From NCBI RefSeq assembly GCF_000972845.2, contig NC_040018.1:16279157-16343156 (forward strand): 64,000 bases of DNA, given 5' to 3'. Positions 1-14,599 of this stretch are shown here, one piece after another. Positions within the stretch are counted from its first letter, which is position 1; each line of letters starts with the position of its first letter. Source of the stretch: Larimichthys crocea (Eukaryota > Chordata > Actinopteri > Sciaenidae). The position numbers and the translations under genes are program-made. The notes under the pieces were generated by a model that had not been told where the DNA came from, searched no databases, and was given only the letters and a program-made list of their open reading frames with translations.

Positions 1-480
1 TGGGCATGTCCAAGGTGCTAATACCACCGAAACAACAACCTGTCCCGTCAGTACTGGAGGGAACTGTGAAACTGTTGCTTCAACTTGTCAACAGTAGGCA
101 ATCTGAAATTCATTGCAGCACTGCTGGAACAGTGTTCACGCCCAAGATGATGTCAAAGACTGTATTTCTCAGTTTCAGCGCACCTTTTTCGTTTTTCACC
201 GGCATTGGTATTTAAAATCTGCATTCTGAATTTTCTGTCAGGATTTGTTTTCTTTAACGTGGTCACTGGTGTGTTTCTGGGTTATGTGGTGCAATCTACA
301 AAGAAAATAAACCCCTTTTTAAATGTAGTTTGTCATTCTTGTGTGAATTTCACTTTGTTGATCTTTAGGGCCGTGTGTGTGTATGTGTGTATGGGTGGTT
401 GCATGAATGCATGTTTCCTGCAAGTCATAAAAGTAAAGGAGACGTTTGAATTAATATTGCATTTACACTCTTATTTGCAG

Positions 481-3400
481 ATCAAGGCTAAAAACTATGA
501 CAAGGTAGAAAAGGTAAGTGTCCATCACACTCATGAGAGCTGATTAGTGTGTCACTTTGATACCTGTGTAGGGTCGTCTGACTGTTTCATTAGTAGCTGT
601 TTAATACTATAATGTTTTTTGTGGTTTCCACCAGAATAGGCATACACACCGGTATAGTGTCAATTAAAAGTATCATTGTACTGTAAGACATCTAAAACAT
701 GGAGGTGAAAGGGAATTTTATCCATAACAAGCACAGAAAGTGTGCAGATGAAGAAAATCCATTGCTTTGTTAGTAACACATTGCTTTTACATATGAACAT
801 GATTTTAATTTAATCCCTGCATTGATTTGGAAATGATTTGATTTGCTGTTTGTCAGTGGGTTTCCACAAATCCTGTGTTCTACACATTTGTGTCACTCAG
901 ACAAGCTTCAGATTTTGTGTTTTCAATTGAGTTTGGATGGACTCCTTGAAATGTAGGCCACATCTGAGGTCTGTCTAATGAAGCAGGATGTCTGCATTCC
1001 ACTGCACAGCTGTGCTAAGTAACACATGGATACCCCCCACCTCCATATCTTACATATGAGCTGAAGTAAAATACACTTGTTTGTGTGTTCCTGAGTATGC
1101 TGGTAATCTACCTACATGGGAACTGTCTCTAATCGTTTGAGCACTGATAAAAACCAACTCAATGAAACACTAACGATGGACGGGTAGTGTATATAAACTG
1201 TGTGTTTGTGTTTCTTTTGCAGTTAATTAAATGTCTGTGTTCTTACCCCTGTAGTTGTTTCAGAGATGCCTAATGAAAGTTTTGCACATCGACCTGTGGA
1301 AATGCTACCTCTCATATGTTCGAGAGACCAAAGGAAAGCTGCCCAGCTACAAGTAAGAGAACACGCTGCAGACTGGGGTCAAACATGCTGACATACTGTG
1401 AAATTCACATTTTGCTTATACATTATCGTCTTCTCCTCAGAGAGAAGATGGCCCAGGCGTATGACTTTGCCCTGGATAAAATTGGCATGGAAATTATGTC
1501 TTATCAGGTACACAGATGTGATATTTATTTATACATGTAAATATGACTTTATGCTGTCACCTAATAGCTATTCTTTCTACTAACAGATTTGGGTGGACTA
1601 CATTAACTTCCTCAAAGGAGTGTAAGTGCCCCCCTCCCCCCCCTTTTTTTTTTCATCCTAGTGATGTGTCACCCAACAACTTAAATGTTGACTTCTCTGT
1701 TTTGTGTTCCTTTAGTGAGGCTGTGGGCTCTTATGCAGAGAACCAACGGATCACTGCAGTACGCAGGGTGTACCAGAGAGGCTGTGTAAACCCCATGATC
1801 AACATCGAGCAGCTCTGGAGAGATTATAGCAAATATGAAGAGGCAAGTGACCCTACCCAGGCCTCTGGCTTTCATCTGTCCACTGACAGACAGTCATGTT
1901 TGCACTGTATGAAGTTTTAGCTGTTAGAAGACTGACTTGTGTATTTCATAAACAGGGGATCAATGTGCACTTGGCCAAAAAGATGATTGAGGATCGAAGT
2001 AGAGACTACATGAATGCCAGAAGAGTGGCAAAGGTGAGACAAAGTGTCACAAATATGCACAAACTGAATCCTTGTGTTGTATATTTAAAAAAAAAAAAAA
2101 ATCAGGTTGTCTTTGTAGACAAATCTAGATTGTTGAATGATTTGTGTAATTCAGGAGTATGAGACTGTGATGAAGGGGCTGGACAGGAATGCACCCTCAG
2201 TACCGCCCCAGAACTCACCACAGGAAGCCCAGCAAGTGGAAATGTGGAAGAAGTACATCCAGTGGGAAAAAAGTAACCCGCTGCGCACAGAAGACCAGAC
2301 CCTCATCACAAAGAGAGGTGACTTTGTGGTCAGAATATATTGTGTTAGAATTTGCTTCGTATACCTTCAAAGGCCTGTGATTCTATAAATTATTAATAAT
2401 TTCTTGAACAATAGCCAGTGGAGATGACATAATTTAAGAGGATCTAAGTCCTGTATTAAGGTAGCCACTAGAGGGTGTAGGTTGACACGTTTCTCCTCAC
2501 TTGTGGTTCAGATGTATTGATTTTTTTTATCTTATGAGTTAGTAAGTGAAGCTGTGTTCTTTGTTGCAGTGATGTTTGCCTATGAGCAGTGCCTGCTGGT
2601 GCTGGGCCATCATCCCGACATATGGTATGAGGCAGCACAGTACCTGGAGCAGTCCAGCAAACTGCTCGCAGAGAAAGGGGTAAGAGGAAAAAAAAACTTT
2701 CAGACTCTATTTTTAAACTTTTTTTTTTTTTTTTAGCTTAAAATGGTCCATTTATTTCTTTATATGTGTTTTTTCTCCATCAGGATATGAATAATTCCAA
2801 GCTGTTTAGTGACGAGGCGGCCAACATCTACGAACGTGCCATCGGGACTCTTCTGAAGAAAAACATGCTCCTGTACTTTTCATTTGCTGACTATGAAGAG
2901 GTGAGTGTCCAGTTGCTTACGCAACACAAATTGTGATCGACACCTTAAGAGACTTATCAGTGCATACTTTTGCTTTCCTCACAGAGTCGCATGAAATACG
3001 AGAAGGTCCACAGCATCTATAATAAACTGCTGGCCATTGAAGACATCGACCCCACGCTGGTCTACATTCAGTACATGAAGTTTGCCAGGAGGGCAGAGGG
3101 CATTAAATCAGGTCGCACCATCTTCAAAAAGGCCCGAGAGGATCTACGCACACGCCACCACGTGTATGTGACAGCAGCACTGATGGAGTACTACTGCAGC
3201 AAGGTAAGCACACATCATTTCATAATACTTACAGAATATGTGTGGGTGTGACAAATCAATCTCACAAATTTCTAACCTCTTTTCATCTTTCCACACAGGA
3301 TAAATCGGTGGCCTTCAAGATTTTTGAGCTTGGTTTGAAGAAATATGGCGACATTCCAGAGTACATACTGGCATACATCGATTACCTCTCACACCTTAAC

Positions 3401-4967
3401 GGTAGGTTATGTGTAATAAAATGCAGAGCCACTGCACAGAATTTAGGGAATCAAATTAAATGAACGATTTCTCTTCCATTGTTGTCTCAGTAATGGAAAA
3501 TAAACTCTCTTTTCTTCTTTTCTTCCTCTGCTGCTCATCTCTCCAGAGGATAACAACACCAGGGTTCTGTTTGAACGTGTCCTCACCTCAGGAAGCTTGT
3601 CACCAGAAAAATCAGGGTAATGTCAAGTATTCATTAAAGTTGTGTGCATGTTTGTAAGATGTAATAATTAACATCTCTGACAACAGTTGCTGGGTTATGC
3701 TTTTCTTTCACTCTTCAGAGAGATCTGGGCTCGGTTCCTGGCTTTTGAGAGCAACATAGGAGACCTTGCCAGTATTCTGAAGGTGGAGCGCAGACGGTTC
3801 ACTGCCTTCAAGGACGAGTATGAAGGCAAAGAAACAGCCCTGCTTGTAGATAGATACAAGTTCATGGACCTGTATCCATGCTCTGCTAGTGAACTCAAAG
3901 CCCTTGGATACAAGGTGTGACATCCCTTTCTGTCGAACCAATTATACAGATCAGGCTTTTCTCTAAACACATATGTAAACAGTTTCTACTGTGTGTTTCT
4001 AGGATGTGTCTCGTGCCAAACTGGCAGCGCTGCTCCCAGAGACTGTGGTGGCTCCCTCTGCACCTGCACTAAAGGATGAAGCCGACCGTAAACCTGAGTA
4101 CCCCAAACCTGACACCAATCAGATGATCCCCTTCCAGCCACGTCACCTCGCCCGTACGTATTCCTTAGCTGTCCTAATTCTTGAACCTGTGTATAATAAA
4201 TACGCATGTCAACAGGATTTCTCTTCTGTACCATATGCATGAAAGGATCTATCTTTGATGTTCTTCCCAACAGCTCCAGGTCTACACCCTGTCCCTGGTG
4301 GAGTTTTCCCAGTCCCCCCAGCTGCTGTTGTCCTAATGAAGCTGCTTCCTCCGCCTACGTGTTTCACTGTGAGTCTCAATAGCGTAAAAACTATAAAGTT
4401 CATATTTAGTGACAATGGGGGAAAAAAGTGTTTTTGTCCTGCCAGAATTCAAAGAGTCTGTGGTTGTTCTCCCTCAGGGCCCCTTTGTTCAAGTGGATGA
4501 GCTTATGGAAACTTTCAGGAGATGCACACTTCCTGAGAGTAAGTTGCTTTTGTCAGCTCTTCTATTTTTAGCTAGCAATGTGGATCTGTTGACGTATGTG
4601 TCAGTGAGACCATTGGTCATACGAACACTCTGTTCCAGAGTGAAATACCTTATATAAGTAATGACATCTGCCAGATGAATCACCATAAATGTGTTACATT
4701 GTGTCAAAATGTCATTCTGCTCCCTGTTTGACATCTAATGGATGTTTTTTTTTTTCTGTCTCCATAGCTGTTGATGCTGCTGTAGAGCTGATTACTGGTA
4801 GACAGCCCGATGCGGGAGGGGAGGGTAATGGATCCATGGAGAACCACGCTGTTGCCAAGTCACTGAAGAGGCCTAACGCAGACTCCGACGAGGAGGATGA
4901 CAAAGGAGCCGTGGCTCCACCCATACATGACATCTACCGTTCACGCCAACAGAAGAGGATTCGATAA
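481..4967 (+). CDS. cstf3: Cleavage stimulation factor subunit 3 (CstF-77), 5'-partial
   Basis: This is the scaffold subunit of the nuclear CstF complex, which binds GU-rich elements downstream of poly(A) sites. Seventeen coding exons are visible: 481-513, 1255-1352, 1441-1507, 1587-1621, 1716-1842, 1956-2033, 2155-2317, 2570-2679, 2784-2900, 2985-3203, 3299-3401, 3547-3616, 3719-3914, 4003-4153, 4274-4368, 4478-4538 and 4768-4967 (stop TAA). They total 1,923 nt, or 640 aa, and correspond to human residues from about 76 to the C terminus of 717. The first visible exon encodes [11 protein letters not shown]; the N-terminal exons lie left of the window. Most of the protein is HAT (half-a-TPR) repeats, which mediate dimerisation. 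A Pro-rich stretch ([13 protein letters not shown]) and the C-terminal tail that binds CstF-64 and CstF-50 follow, ending RQQKRIR. All phases close. One intron has a GC donor. Identification is very secure. Confidence 0.97.
514..1254 (+). other. cstf3: cstf3 intron with possible premature poly(A) site
   Basis: This intron follows the KNYDKVEK exon. Read-through of the donor adds the residues VSVHHTHES and then a stop at 541-543. ATTAAA hexamers lie at 663-668 and 1226-1231, the second followed directly by a GT-rich run. In mammals CSTF3 makes a short isoform by polyadenylation in intron 3, right after this part of the protein, as negative autoregulation. Mapping this fish intron to that one rests on my recollection of where the human short isoform diverges. 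No transcript evidence is available here. Confidence 0.35.
1843..1955 (+). other. cstf3: Non-canonical GC-AG intron in cstf3
   Basis: The exon ending ...KYEE is followed by GCAAGT rather than GTAAGT, and the next exon begins GGG ATC AAT after AACAG. Reading phase and the human protein alignment (KYEE then GINxHLAKK) force this boundary. The donor context AG|GCAAGT is the usual strong consensus for GC-AG introns, which U1 still recognises. Confidence 0.85.
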
Positions 4968-5325
4968 ACTAACACTGAACCCTGAAAGAATGTAATCTTT
5001 AACAGGCGGTCCTATTGAGTAAACGTACATGTTCAGATTTCTGTCTGACAGATTATACATCCATTCATTGATCTCTGTACAGAAGACAAGCATACACATA
5101 CACACTCACACATACCTGTGTTCTTGTGGCTTTTCTTTGTTAACAGTTTTTATTTTTAAAGACTGACCCTTATACTGTACAAAATTTTTAATTGAACCAT
5201 TGATTTTGGCACACAGCTCAGTTTTGGCCATTTGATGTTCCAGTGATGGCAAAGTTGATTTTTTTTTTTTTAGATAACTGGGAGAAACACAGTTCCTTTC
5301 AATAAAAGTGGAAAAGAATTCATTC
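4968..5325 (+). other. cstf3: cstf3 3' untranslated region
   Basis: This AT-rich non-coding sequence runs from the TAA stop to just beyond the AATAAA at 5301-5306. It contains a short CA-rich stretch near 5095-5115 and T-runs near 5262. No other coding signal is seen. Confidence 0.7.
5301..5306 (+). terminator. cstf3: cstf3 poly(A) signal AATAAA
   Basis: A canonical AATAAA lies about 335 nt after the cstf3 stop codon, with T-rich sequence 25-40 nt downstream. It is the first canonical hexamer after the stop, so it is the likely main cleavage site. Confidence 0.7.
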
Positions 5326-5801
5326 GGATTTGCTTTTTTATTTGATTTGATGGGTCATCTCTTAGCACGGGCCTTATTGTTACCACTGGGTGGCAGCACA
5401 TTTGTTGATCTGAATAGATCAGATTCCCTCTGCTGCAGACAACAGAATTTTACAGGTTTAAATTTATCCAGTCTATGTAAAAGCTTCAATAGTTGGATTT
5501 ATGGAAAGAGGATTTGCTTCTTTTTGCATTTTAACTATGTAGACTTGATTTCACTTATGAATATACAAGACAAATCCAAGAGATAACGTGAAGCGTATAA
5601 CATGTTTACATAAATCAATAAGCAACAAAAGACAAAACATCAGACAATCTGCAAATGAATACTAATGAAATACAAACTTAAAAGTCTTTAAAATGTATAT
5701 GTTCTAAAAACATTTTTAAAAGCACAAAAATAGAGGGAATAAAGACACAAAGTGTTCACGATTAAGCAATATAACACCGAGACCCTGCCTGTCATGTCAT
5801 G

Positions 5802-5996
5802 TCATCTTACCCCAGAGATGAGCCTGAAACTGATCTTTAAAAACACCTTTAGATTTGACAGCTTGATTTGTAGTGGAAGGTTGTTCCATAGTATGGTCCC
5901 TGTATAGAAAAAAATGAGCTCCGGGCTACACTGTTTAGTAGTAAAATAAAAAAAAACAGGCAAACTCATATCCAGACACTTCCTTGGAAAACTCAA
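5802..5996 (-). mobile_element. Fragment of a non-LTR retrotransposon ORF2-like C terminus
   Basis: On the minus strand the 64-aa reading frame contains GTILWNNLPLQIKLSNLKVF. This resembles the WN-LP-I-K/R...L-x-x-F-K motif that ends many LINE reverse-transcriptase ORFs (L2/CR1/Rex types). No reverse transcriptase core is seen nearby, so at most it is a 5'-truncated relic. The call rests on motif resemblance only. Confidence 0.4.
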
Positions 5997-6870
5997 TTTT
6001 TTAAGAAGTAACTTCCACGGTGAACCTATTTTTCAGTGTCAGCCAGCTGCTTATTTTCACACTGGACTGATTACACCATTATTTGTCTGCCCTCTGCCCA
6101 GCCTTTGTTCCAGCCTATCTCAGCTCTGAGCCTATTCATACCGTGGCACAAAGCAGCTCATGCAGAACACCTCTCTACTCCCACATAATAAAGTCTGATA
6201 GCTACTTTGACATTACACTTCATTCTCAGACAACTGACTGTAAGACAAAATAATGTCTCTACTATATAACATTTTTAGATTTAATAGCTTCTGAATGATA
6301 AATGTTAGACATGCTTCCTGGATGTTCCCCACCAAGAGCAAGCAAAGTCACTTGTTGGCCCTTTCTCATATTGCTTGAGAACAGTCAAAGCGTATTGTCT
6401 GTGATTTTGGTTTAGGTTTTGGATACCAAAGGTGTATCTAATAAAGAAGGTACCACTCAGTTGTTCTTATTTTAACTGATAACTGATGCATTAAAACTGG
6501 ACTGTTGAGATGAAAGTGTGTGAGTTTTAGCTGTAAATGTTGTAAACTGTAAGCAATGACAGAATATGACAAACCACTCTGACATTTCGTAATAAGAACT
6601 CTGCATTAGAGCACTTCAAGAAGATGAATATTATTTGTGTTCTGTGGATTAATTACTTGAAGATGTCTTTTGTTTTATTTTCATCAGAGTAAACACATTT
6701 TGTGTCTGCAATGAAAAAGGCGCAGTGTACATGCATGAATGTTGCACAATTTTACTAAGACCTGCCAAAAGACAAACAAGATGTGTGTGGTTTAAGTGTA
6801 GTCTGGGAATGTTTTCCTCACCTAGAAATTTGGAAGTGATTTCCTCAGCTGATTAGAAGAACTCTGAAGA

Positions 6871-7138
6871 TGACACTAAAAAGTTTTCAACAACAAAAAA
6901 TGTACAAACATCTGTTTCTCTGCATGGTTGCAACAAACACAAAAACCCAGAGGGCTGACTCTCATGAATGCATCTGACTGTTTGCTACAGCACAATTTCC
7001 AGGTTCACATTTCTGTTTGAGGACTCGTCAGACATAGCTCTACTGTTGCACTGTATATGAGAGACTACTTGAACAGACAAATTTTTTATTGTTAATGTTA
7101 TTGCTGTTTCACAAGCACAACAAATACATCTATTTAAA
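6871..7138. repeat. Duplicated segment, copy 1
   Basis: This segment closely matches 9849-10118 in the same orientation, at roughly 75-80% by eye. Shared blocks include TTTTCAACAACA, TTGCAACAAACACAAAAA, ACTCTCATGAATGC, AGACATAGCTCTACTGT and ATTTTTTATTG. It carries a minus-strand AATAAA at 7085-7090, the equivalent of the candidate depdc7 poly(A) signal in copy 2. Confidence 0.8.
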
Positions 7139-8149
7139 AGTCACATGGCTGGTGGAAATACCCCTTTACCTCAGTGGAGCTGTTGCCTATCCTCTTTGGA
7201 AATTAAATAAATGGTTCACATTGAATGAATATCAATTTCATATTGATTTTATTCAGTTACATCTATTACTTAAACTTAAACTTAAATCTGTTGTTCTGGT
7301 GGCATGCAGTGACATGTGGTGGCACTTTACTAAAACACTTCATTATGTTTTTTACACCATCAAGAGTGTTCTGACAGGGGAAAATCAGTGTCTTGTACAG
7401 AAACAGCATCACACAAAAACATTCAAAGCGTGTTTCATTCATGAAATAAATATACAATATCAGATCAGATCTATCAGATGCATCCTTGCAGGTCATTTGT
7501 TAGCTGTCAACAATCTTCTACTACTGTTGTTCACAAAGTGGTTGAAAAGCATTTTTGTCAGGGGTGTTTGGGCTGTTGACATGGTCTGATAAATAAATAA
7601 TGTTTAATAACAAACAAAGTGTACTTTGGCAGCACATGGTAACAGTCCTAGTATAGTTATAATGGACCATATGGACAGTACTGGCTACTATCCTGCTTGC
7701 CAAATAAAAGATGAGTGCTATGTGTCTGCTTATTTTTTTTCATTTATCCAGCACACAATCCACCCCATGTACTCTGTACTAACCCCCAACAAAACATATA
7801 CACATGCAGTAAATATAGACAGTATGATTCATAATCATGTAACATACACAATGCTAAAGATACTCAAAAAATAATATTTGGTATTTAATGTTACTGCCAA
7901 TATCCAGGACAGAACTACAATATCAATTATTTGTATTATTTCTAATATGATTATTTAATTATTTATAGTCACTGGTTTACTGTTGAGTTCATGTTAAAAA
8001 CAAAAAATGCCTGAACAAAGTTATCAGAGGTCAAAGTTCAATCTTACAGTACACTCAGTTATAAAATAAGGAATATGAAATCAAGAAAAAACAGGGAATC
8101 CTCATATTTGACAAGTATGGCAATGTTTGGTATTTTTACTTGATAAATG

Positions 8150-8785
8150 ACTAATTTAATAATTTGCCTCTTCTTGTGTCTTTACTTCCTGCCTTTGTTG
8201 TTCTTCCTGTCATTCTTGATGATATGTTCTACTCTAATTAGTTTCCCCGTGTCTCATCATCTTGCCTTGACTGTATTTAGTCTCTGTGTCTCTTGGTGTC
8301 ACCTGTCAGGTCATCTGTATTCTGTCGCCCCCAGTTCTCTATCTGTTCCCCAGTCCCACACACATATTTTTTAATTTATTATTTTTTTTAAAGATATTTA
8401 TTGGCCTTTTTGAGCTTTATTTGACAGAGACACCTCGAAAATGACAGGAACGTGGGGAGAGAGAAATGGGGAATGAGCCACAGGTTGGATTTGAACACTG
8501 GGCCGCCGTGGCAAGGACTGAGCCTTCGCACATGGGGCAGATGCTCTACCAACTGAGCTAAACGACACCCCTCCAGTCCCACACTCTTTTGTCTTAGTGC
8601 TTCTCTCTGTGTTCCTGCTACTACTCCTAGTTTATCTCAGTTCTGAATTTTTGTTTGTGTAATCTGTGTATTGTATTAGTTTGTTTTAGCCCGGACTCAG
8701 CCACCTTTTATTATTTGCTGTTTGTCAACCTTTTCCGTAAGATTAAAGTTACCTTTTTGTTCACCTTTACGTCTGTATTTCGGTC
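8150..8785. repeat. Repeat-like stretch resembling a retrotransposon 3' tail
   Basis: This is a pyrimidine-rich plus-strand stretch with many TGTCT, TTCCTG and GTCTC words. It ends GGACTCAGCCACCTTTTATT...ATTAAAGTTACCTTTTTGTT...CACCTTTACGTCTGTATTT. I recall such endings as typical 3' tails of teleost LINE-like repeats, but I could not check. A SINE is inserted into it at 8362-8572. Confidence 0.35.
8350..8584 (-). mobile_element. tRNA-derived SINE with 12-bp target-site duplication
   Basis: The element body is 8362-8572, reading on the minus strand. It starts GGTGTCGTTTAGCTCAGTTGG, contains a pol III A box (TAGCTCAGTTGG, plus-strand 8549-8560) and B box (GTTCAAATCC, 8487-8496), and ends in an AATAAA-containing A/T-rich tail. 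The flanks are perfect direct repeats, CCAGTCCCACAC, at 8350-8361 and 8573-8584. The head is tRNA-like but followed by an unrelated body of about 100 bp, as in V-SINEs and other tRNA-derived SINEs. The intact duplication indicates a fairly recent insertion. Confidence 0.88.
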
Positions 8786-9848
8786 CACTTCTTGAACTAA
8801 ACATGATAATATGTCTCTCTCTCCTCTCTTATTGTACATCAATTGTTCAGTATTCTCACCTTTACTCTATTTTACCAAACATTCATCATCTTTCCTTTCT
8901 TGTTTTTCTCATGTCTCTTCAAGTACAGATCAGGAGCTGTCCAACACGAAAACATATTAACAGACTATAAATCTGTCAATGATTTTCCCCAAAGTAACCT
9001 GACAGTGTTTATCTCTGATAGTCTATAGCATCAGCTATTGTACTGCATATTCTTTGTATTCAATCATATTTATCGTTCTTTCAGCGTTTACAAAAGGCAC
9101 ACCAGACTGCTTGTGACTCCATGTGGAAATAAAAACTGTACGAGAGTTACATCTTTATTTTCTCCCAGAGCTTATCTACATTAACTGCTCTCATTAATTA
9201 TTTACCATTTGCTATTGAGGCTCATTTACATACTGTTACATACTGTCAGTGGTGTAGTGCAGGCTATTCACAGATATAGTTTTTCAGTCTGGATTGGGTA
9301 TACCAAATTCCCTCTGTGAGCTTTTTTTTTTCTTCCTAGGATCATGAAGACAATTTTAGTGGAGAGTGGATGGAGTAAGAAATGAGGAATATTTTACTAA
9401 AATGCATAATTGTCTAGCTGTTTTACTTGTCTGTGGGCCAGCATTTATTGCAAAATCTCTTCTGCAGCTCATTTATTTCATAATGTTTCTTAATATGCAA
9501 GAGTTCATAACACAGAACATTTATCCTTTGCTGAATGGTCCGCTTTAAAAGAAAATTGGGAAGGGGGCACAACATAGTCAATTTTCCAAACACCACTTAA
9601 TTCATCTTCATTCACCTTGATGTGCATACACCAGACAGACAGCACATATACTCTGTCACACTGTAATTTATCGCTCTGTTTACCAATCTTATTAAAAGCA
9701 CATCTGTTTTTAGCTTGATAATGTGGATGTGACTGCAATAAAGATAGCAGCAGTGCTGATATTCAGCACAAATATCACAAGCAAATGAGGTGAAACTGAG
9801 GACGAATCATCACATCAAGGCAGATAAACCCCGAAAATGCCACTAAAA

Positions 9849-10118
9849 TGACGCTAAAGTTTTCAACAACAGAAAAAGTAGAAACATCTGTTTTGCTGAT
9901 TTGTTGCAACAAACACAAAAAAAAATCCCAGAGGGTGGACTCTCATGAATGCCTCTGACTGTTTACTATAGCACAACATCAGACTTTCAAATTTGAGGGT
10001 TCCTAAGACATAGCTCTACTGTGCATCGCATTGTATATGAGAAACCACATGAACAGATACATTTTTTATTGCTAACACTGTTCCTATTGCACAAGCACAA
10101 AGAATACATCCATTGAAA
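9849..10118. repeat. Duplicated segment, copy 2 (end of depdc7 3' UTR)
   Basis: This is the partner of 6871-7138 in direct orientation. On the minus strand it holds AATAAA (10065-10070) about 410 nt past the depdc7 stop, so it probably spans that gene's cleavage site. The flanks of the two copies do not match each other, which limits the shared unit to about 270 bp. Confidence 0.8.
10065..10070 (-). terminator. depdc7: Candidate depdc7 poly(A) signal
   Basis: AATAAA on the minus strand, about 407 nt downstream of the depdc7 TGA. It is the first clear canonical hexamer I found past the stop. It lies within the duplicated segment, copy 2. Confidence 0.55.
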
Positions 10119-10476
10119 AAGCTGTATGCAGACCCGTCCTTACTGGCTGCAGATTCAGAATGCCATCAAGACGCATTGCAGTGTCAAAACATAAAATAAA
10201 AAAAATCTCAAGAACACTTGGTTCTTTTGTCATTCTGGGAAAGTAACAGTCTTGTGTATAACTGACAAGGACTTTTCCTGTTAGTGTCCTGCACCAAAGA
10301 AAATCTTTTAAATATCGCAGCTTATTAAGTCTCTATACTTAAAGTTCACATTCTTGTTCAGTAGTCTAAACTATTTACATACAAGCGAGTAAAATCCATT
10401 TACTATACGGCACCTCATTTACATCACATTAACTTTTGGTCTTTTTACATCATAATACATGAAGTGTTAATAAATA

Positions 10477-14324
<3,848 letters not shown>

Positions 14325-14369
14325 TCAAGTAATGACAACAGTTTGGCACACAGATGCACATGTCTATAA

Positions 14370-14590
14370 CATCTGCTTAAGGCTGAAAGAGTTAGTTGAT
14401 TAATCACTGAAAATTAATAAACAACAATTGTTATAATAAATTAATCATTTATCAGGATAAAGAAGGTAGAGGCTTTTCAAATGTGATTATTCGCTGCTTT
14501 TTTGTGGTTTACAATTCTTAACAATTTTCTGACATGCTATTAATCAGTTAATAAGAATAGTATAATAGTATAATAGGTAATCAGATGCAT
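14370..14590 (+). repeat. Teleost 'attaatcgatta' repeat, copy 1 (5' part)
   Basis: TTAGTTGATTAATCACTGAAAATTAAT, then CTTTTCAAATGTGATTATTCGCTGC and TTTTTGTGGTTTACA match the 5' half of a common fish repeat that I recall. Two more relics of the same family lie in this window (49590-49925 and 60110-60396). The CTTTTCAAATGTGA block is shared with the 60-kb copy. Confidence 0.6.
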
Positions 14591-14599
14591 AATTAGGTA

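Larger units (their letters stand above)
5326..10064. other. Gene-free interval between convergent cstf3 and depdc7
   Basis: No ORF here resembles a known protein apart from a LINE-like fragment. The interval contains that fragment (5802-5996), the first copy of a duplicated segment (6871-7138), a repeat-like stretch interrupted by a SINE (8150-8785) and the second copy (9849-10118, reaching the depdc7 3' end). In human, TCP11L1 lies between these two genes; nothing like it is seen here. Confidence 0.6.

Noticed and set aside
1..480. An upstream cstf3 exon in the first 480 bases
   Set aside because: I looked for a frame resembling RFWKLYIEAE, the sequence before the first visible exon, and found none. 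The region is intron.
7089..7589. 166-codon plus-strand open frame
   Set aside because: Low-complexity Leu/Lys/Ile-rich translation. It begins inside the duplicated 3'-UTR-like segment and has no homology I recognise.
8487..8572. A tRNA gene on the minus strand
   Set aside because: A and B boxes are present, but the head does not fold as a full cloverleaf by eye. It continues into a SINE body and tail with flanking target-site duplications.
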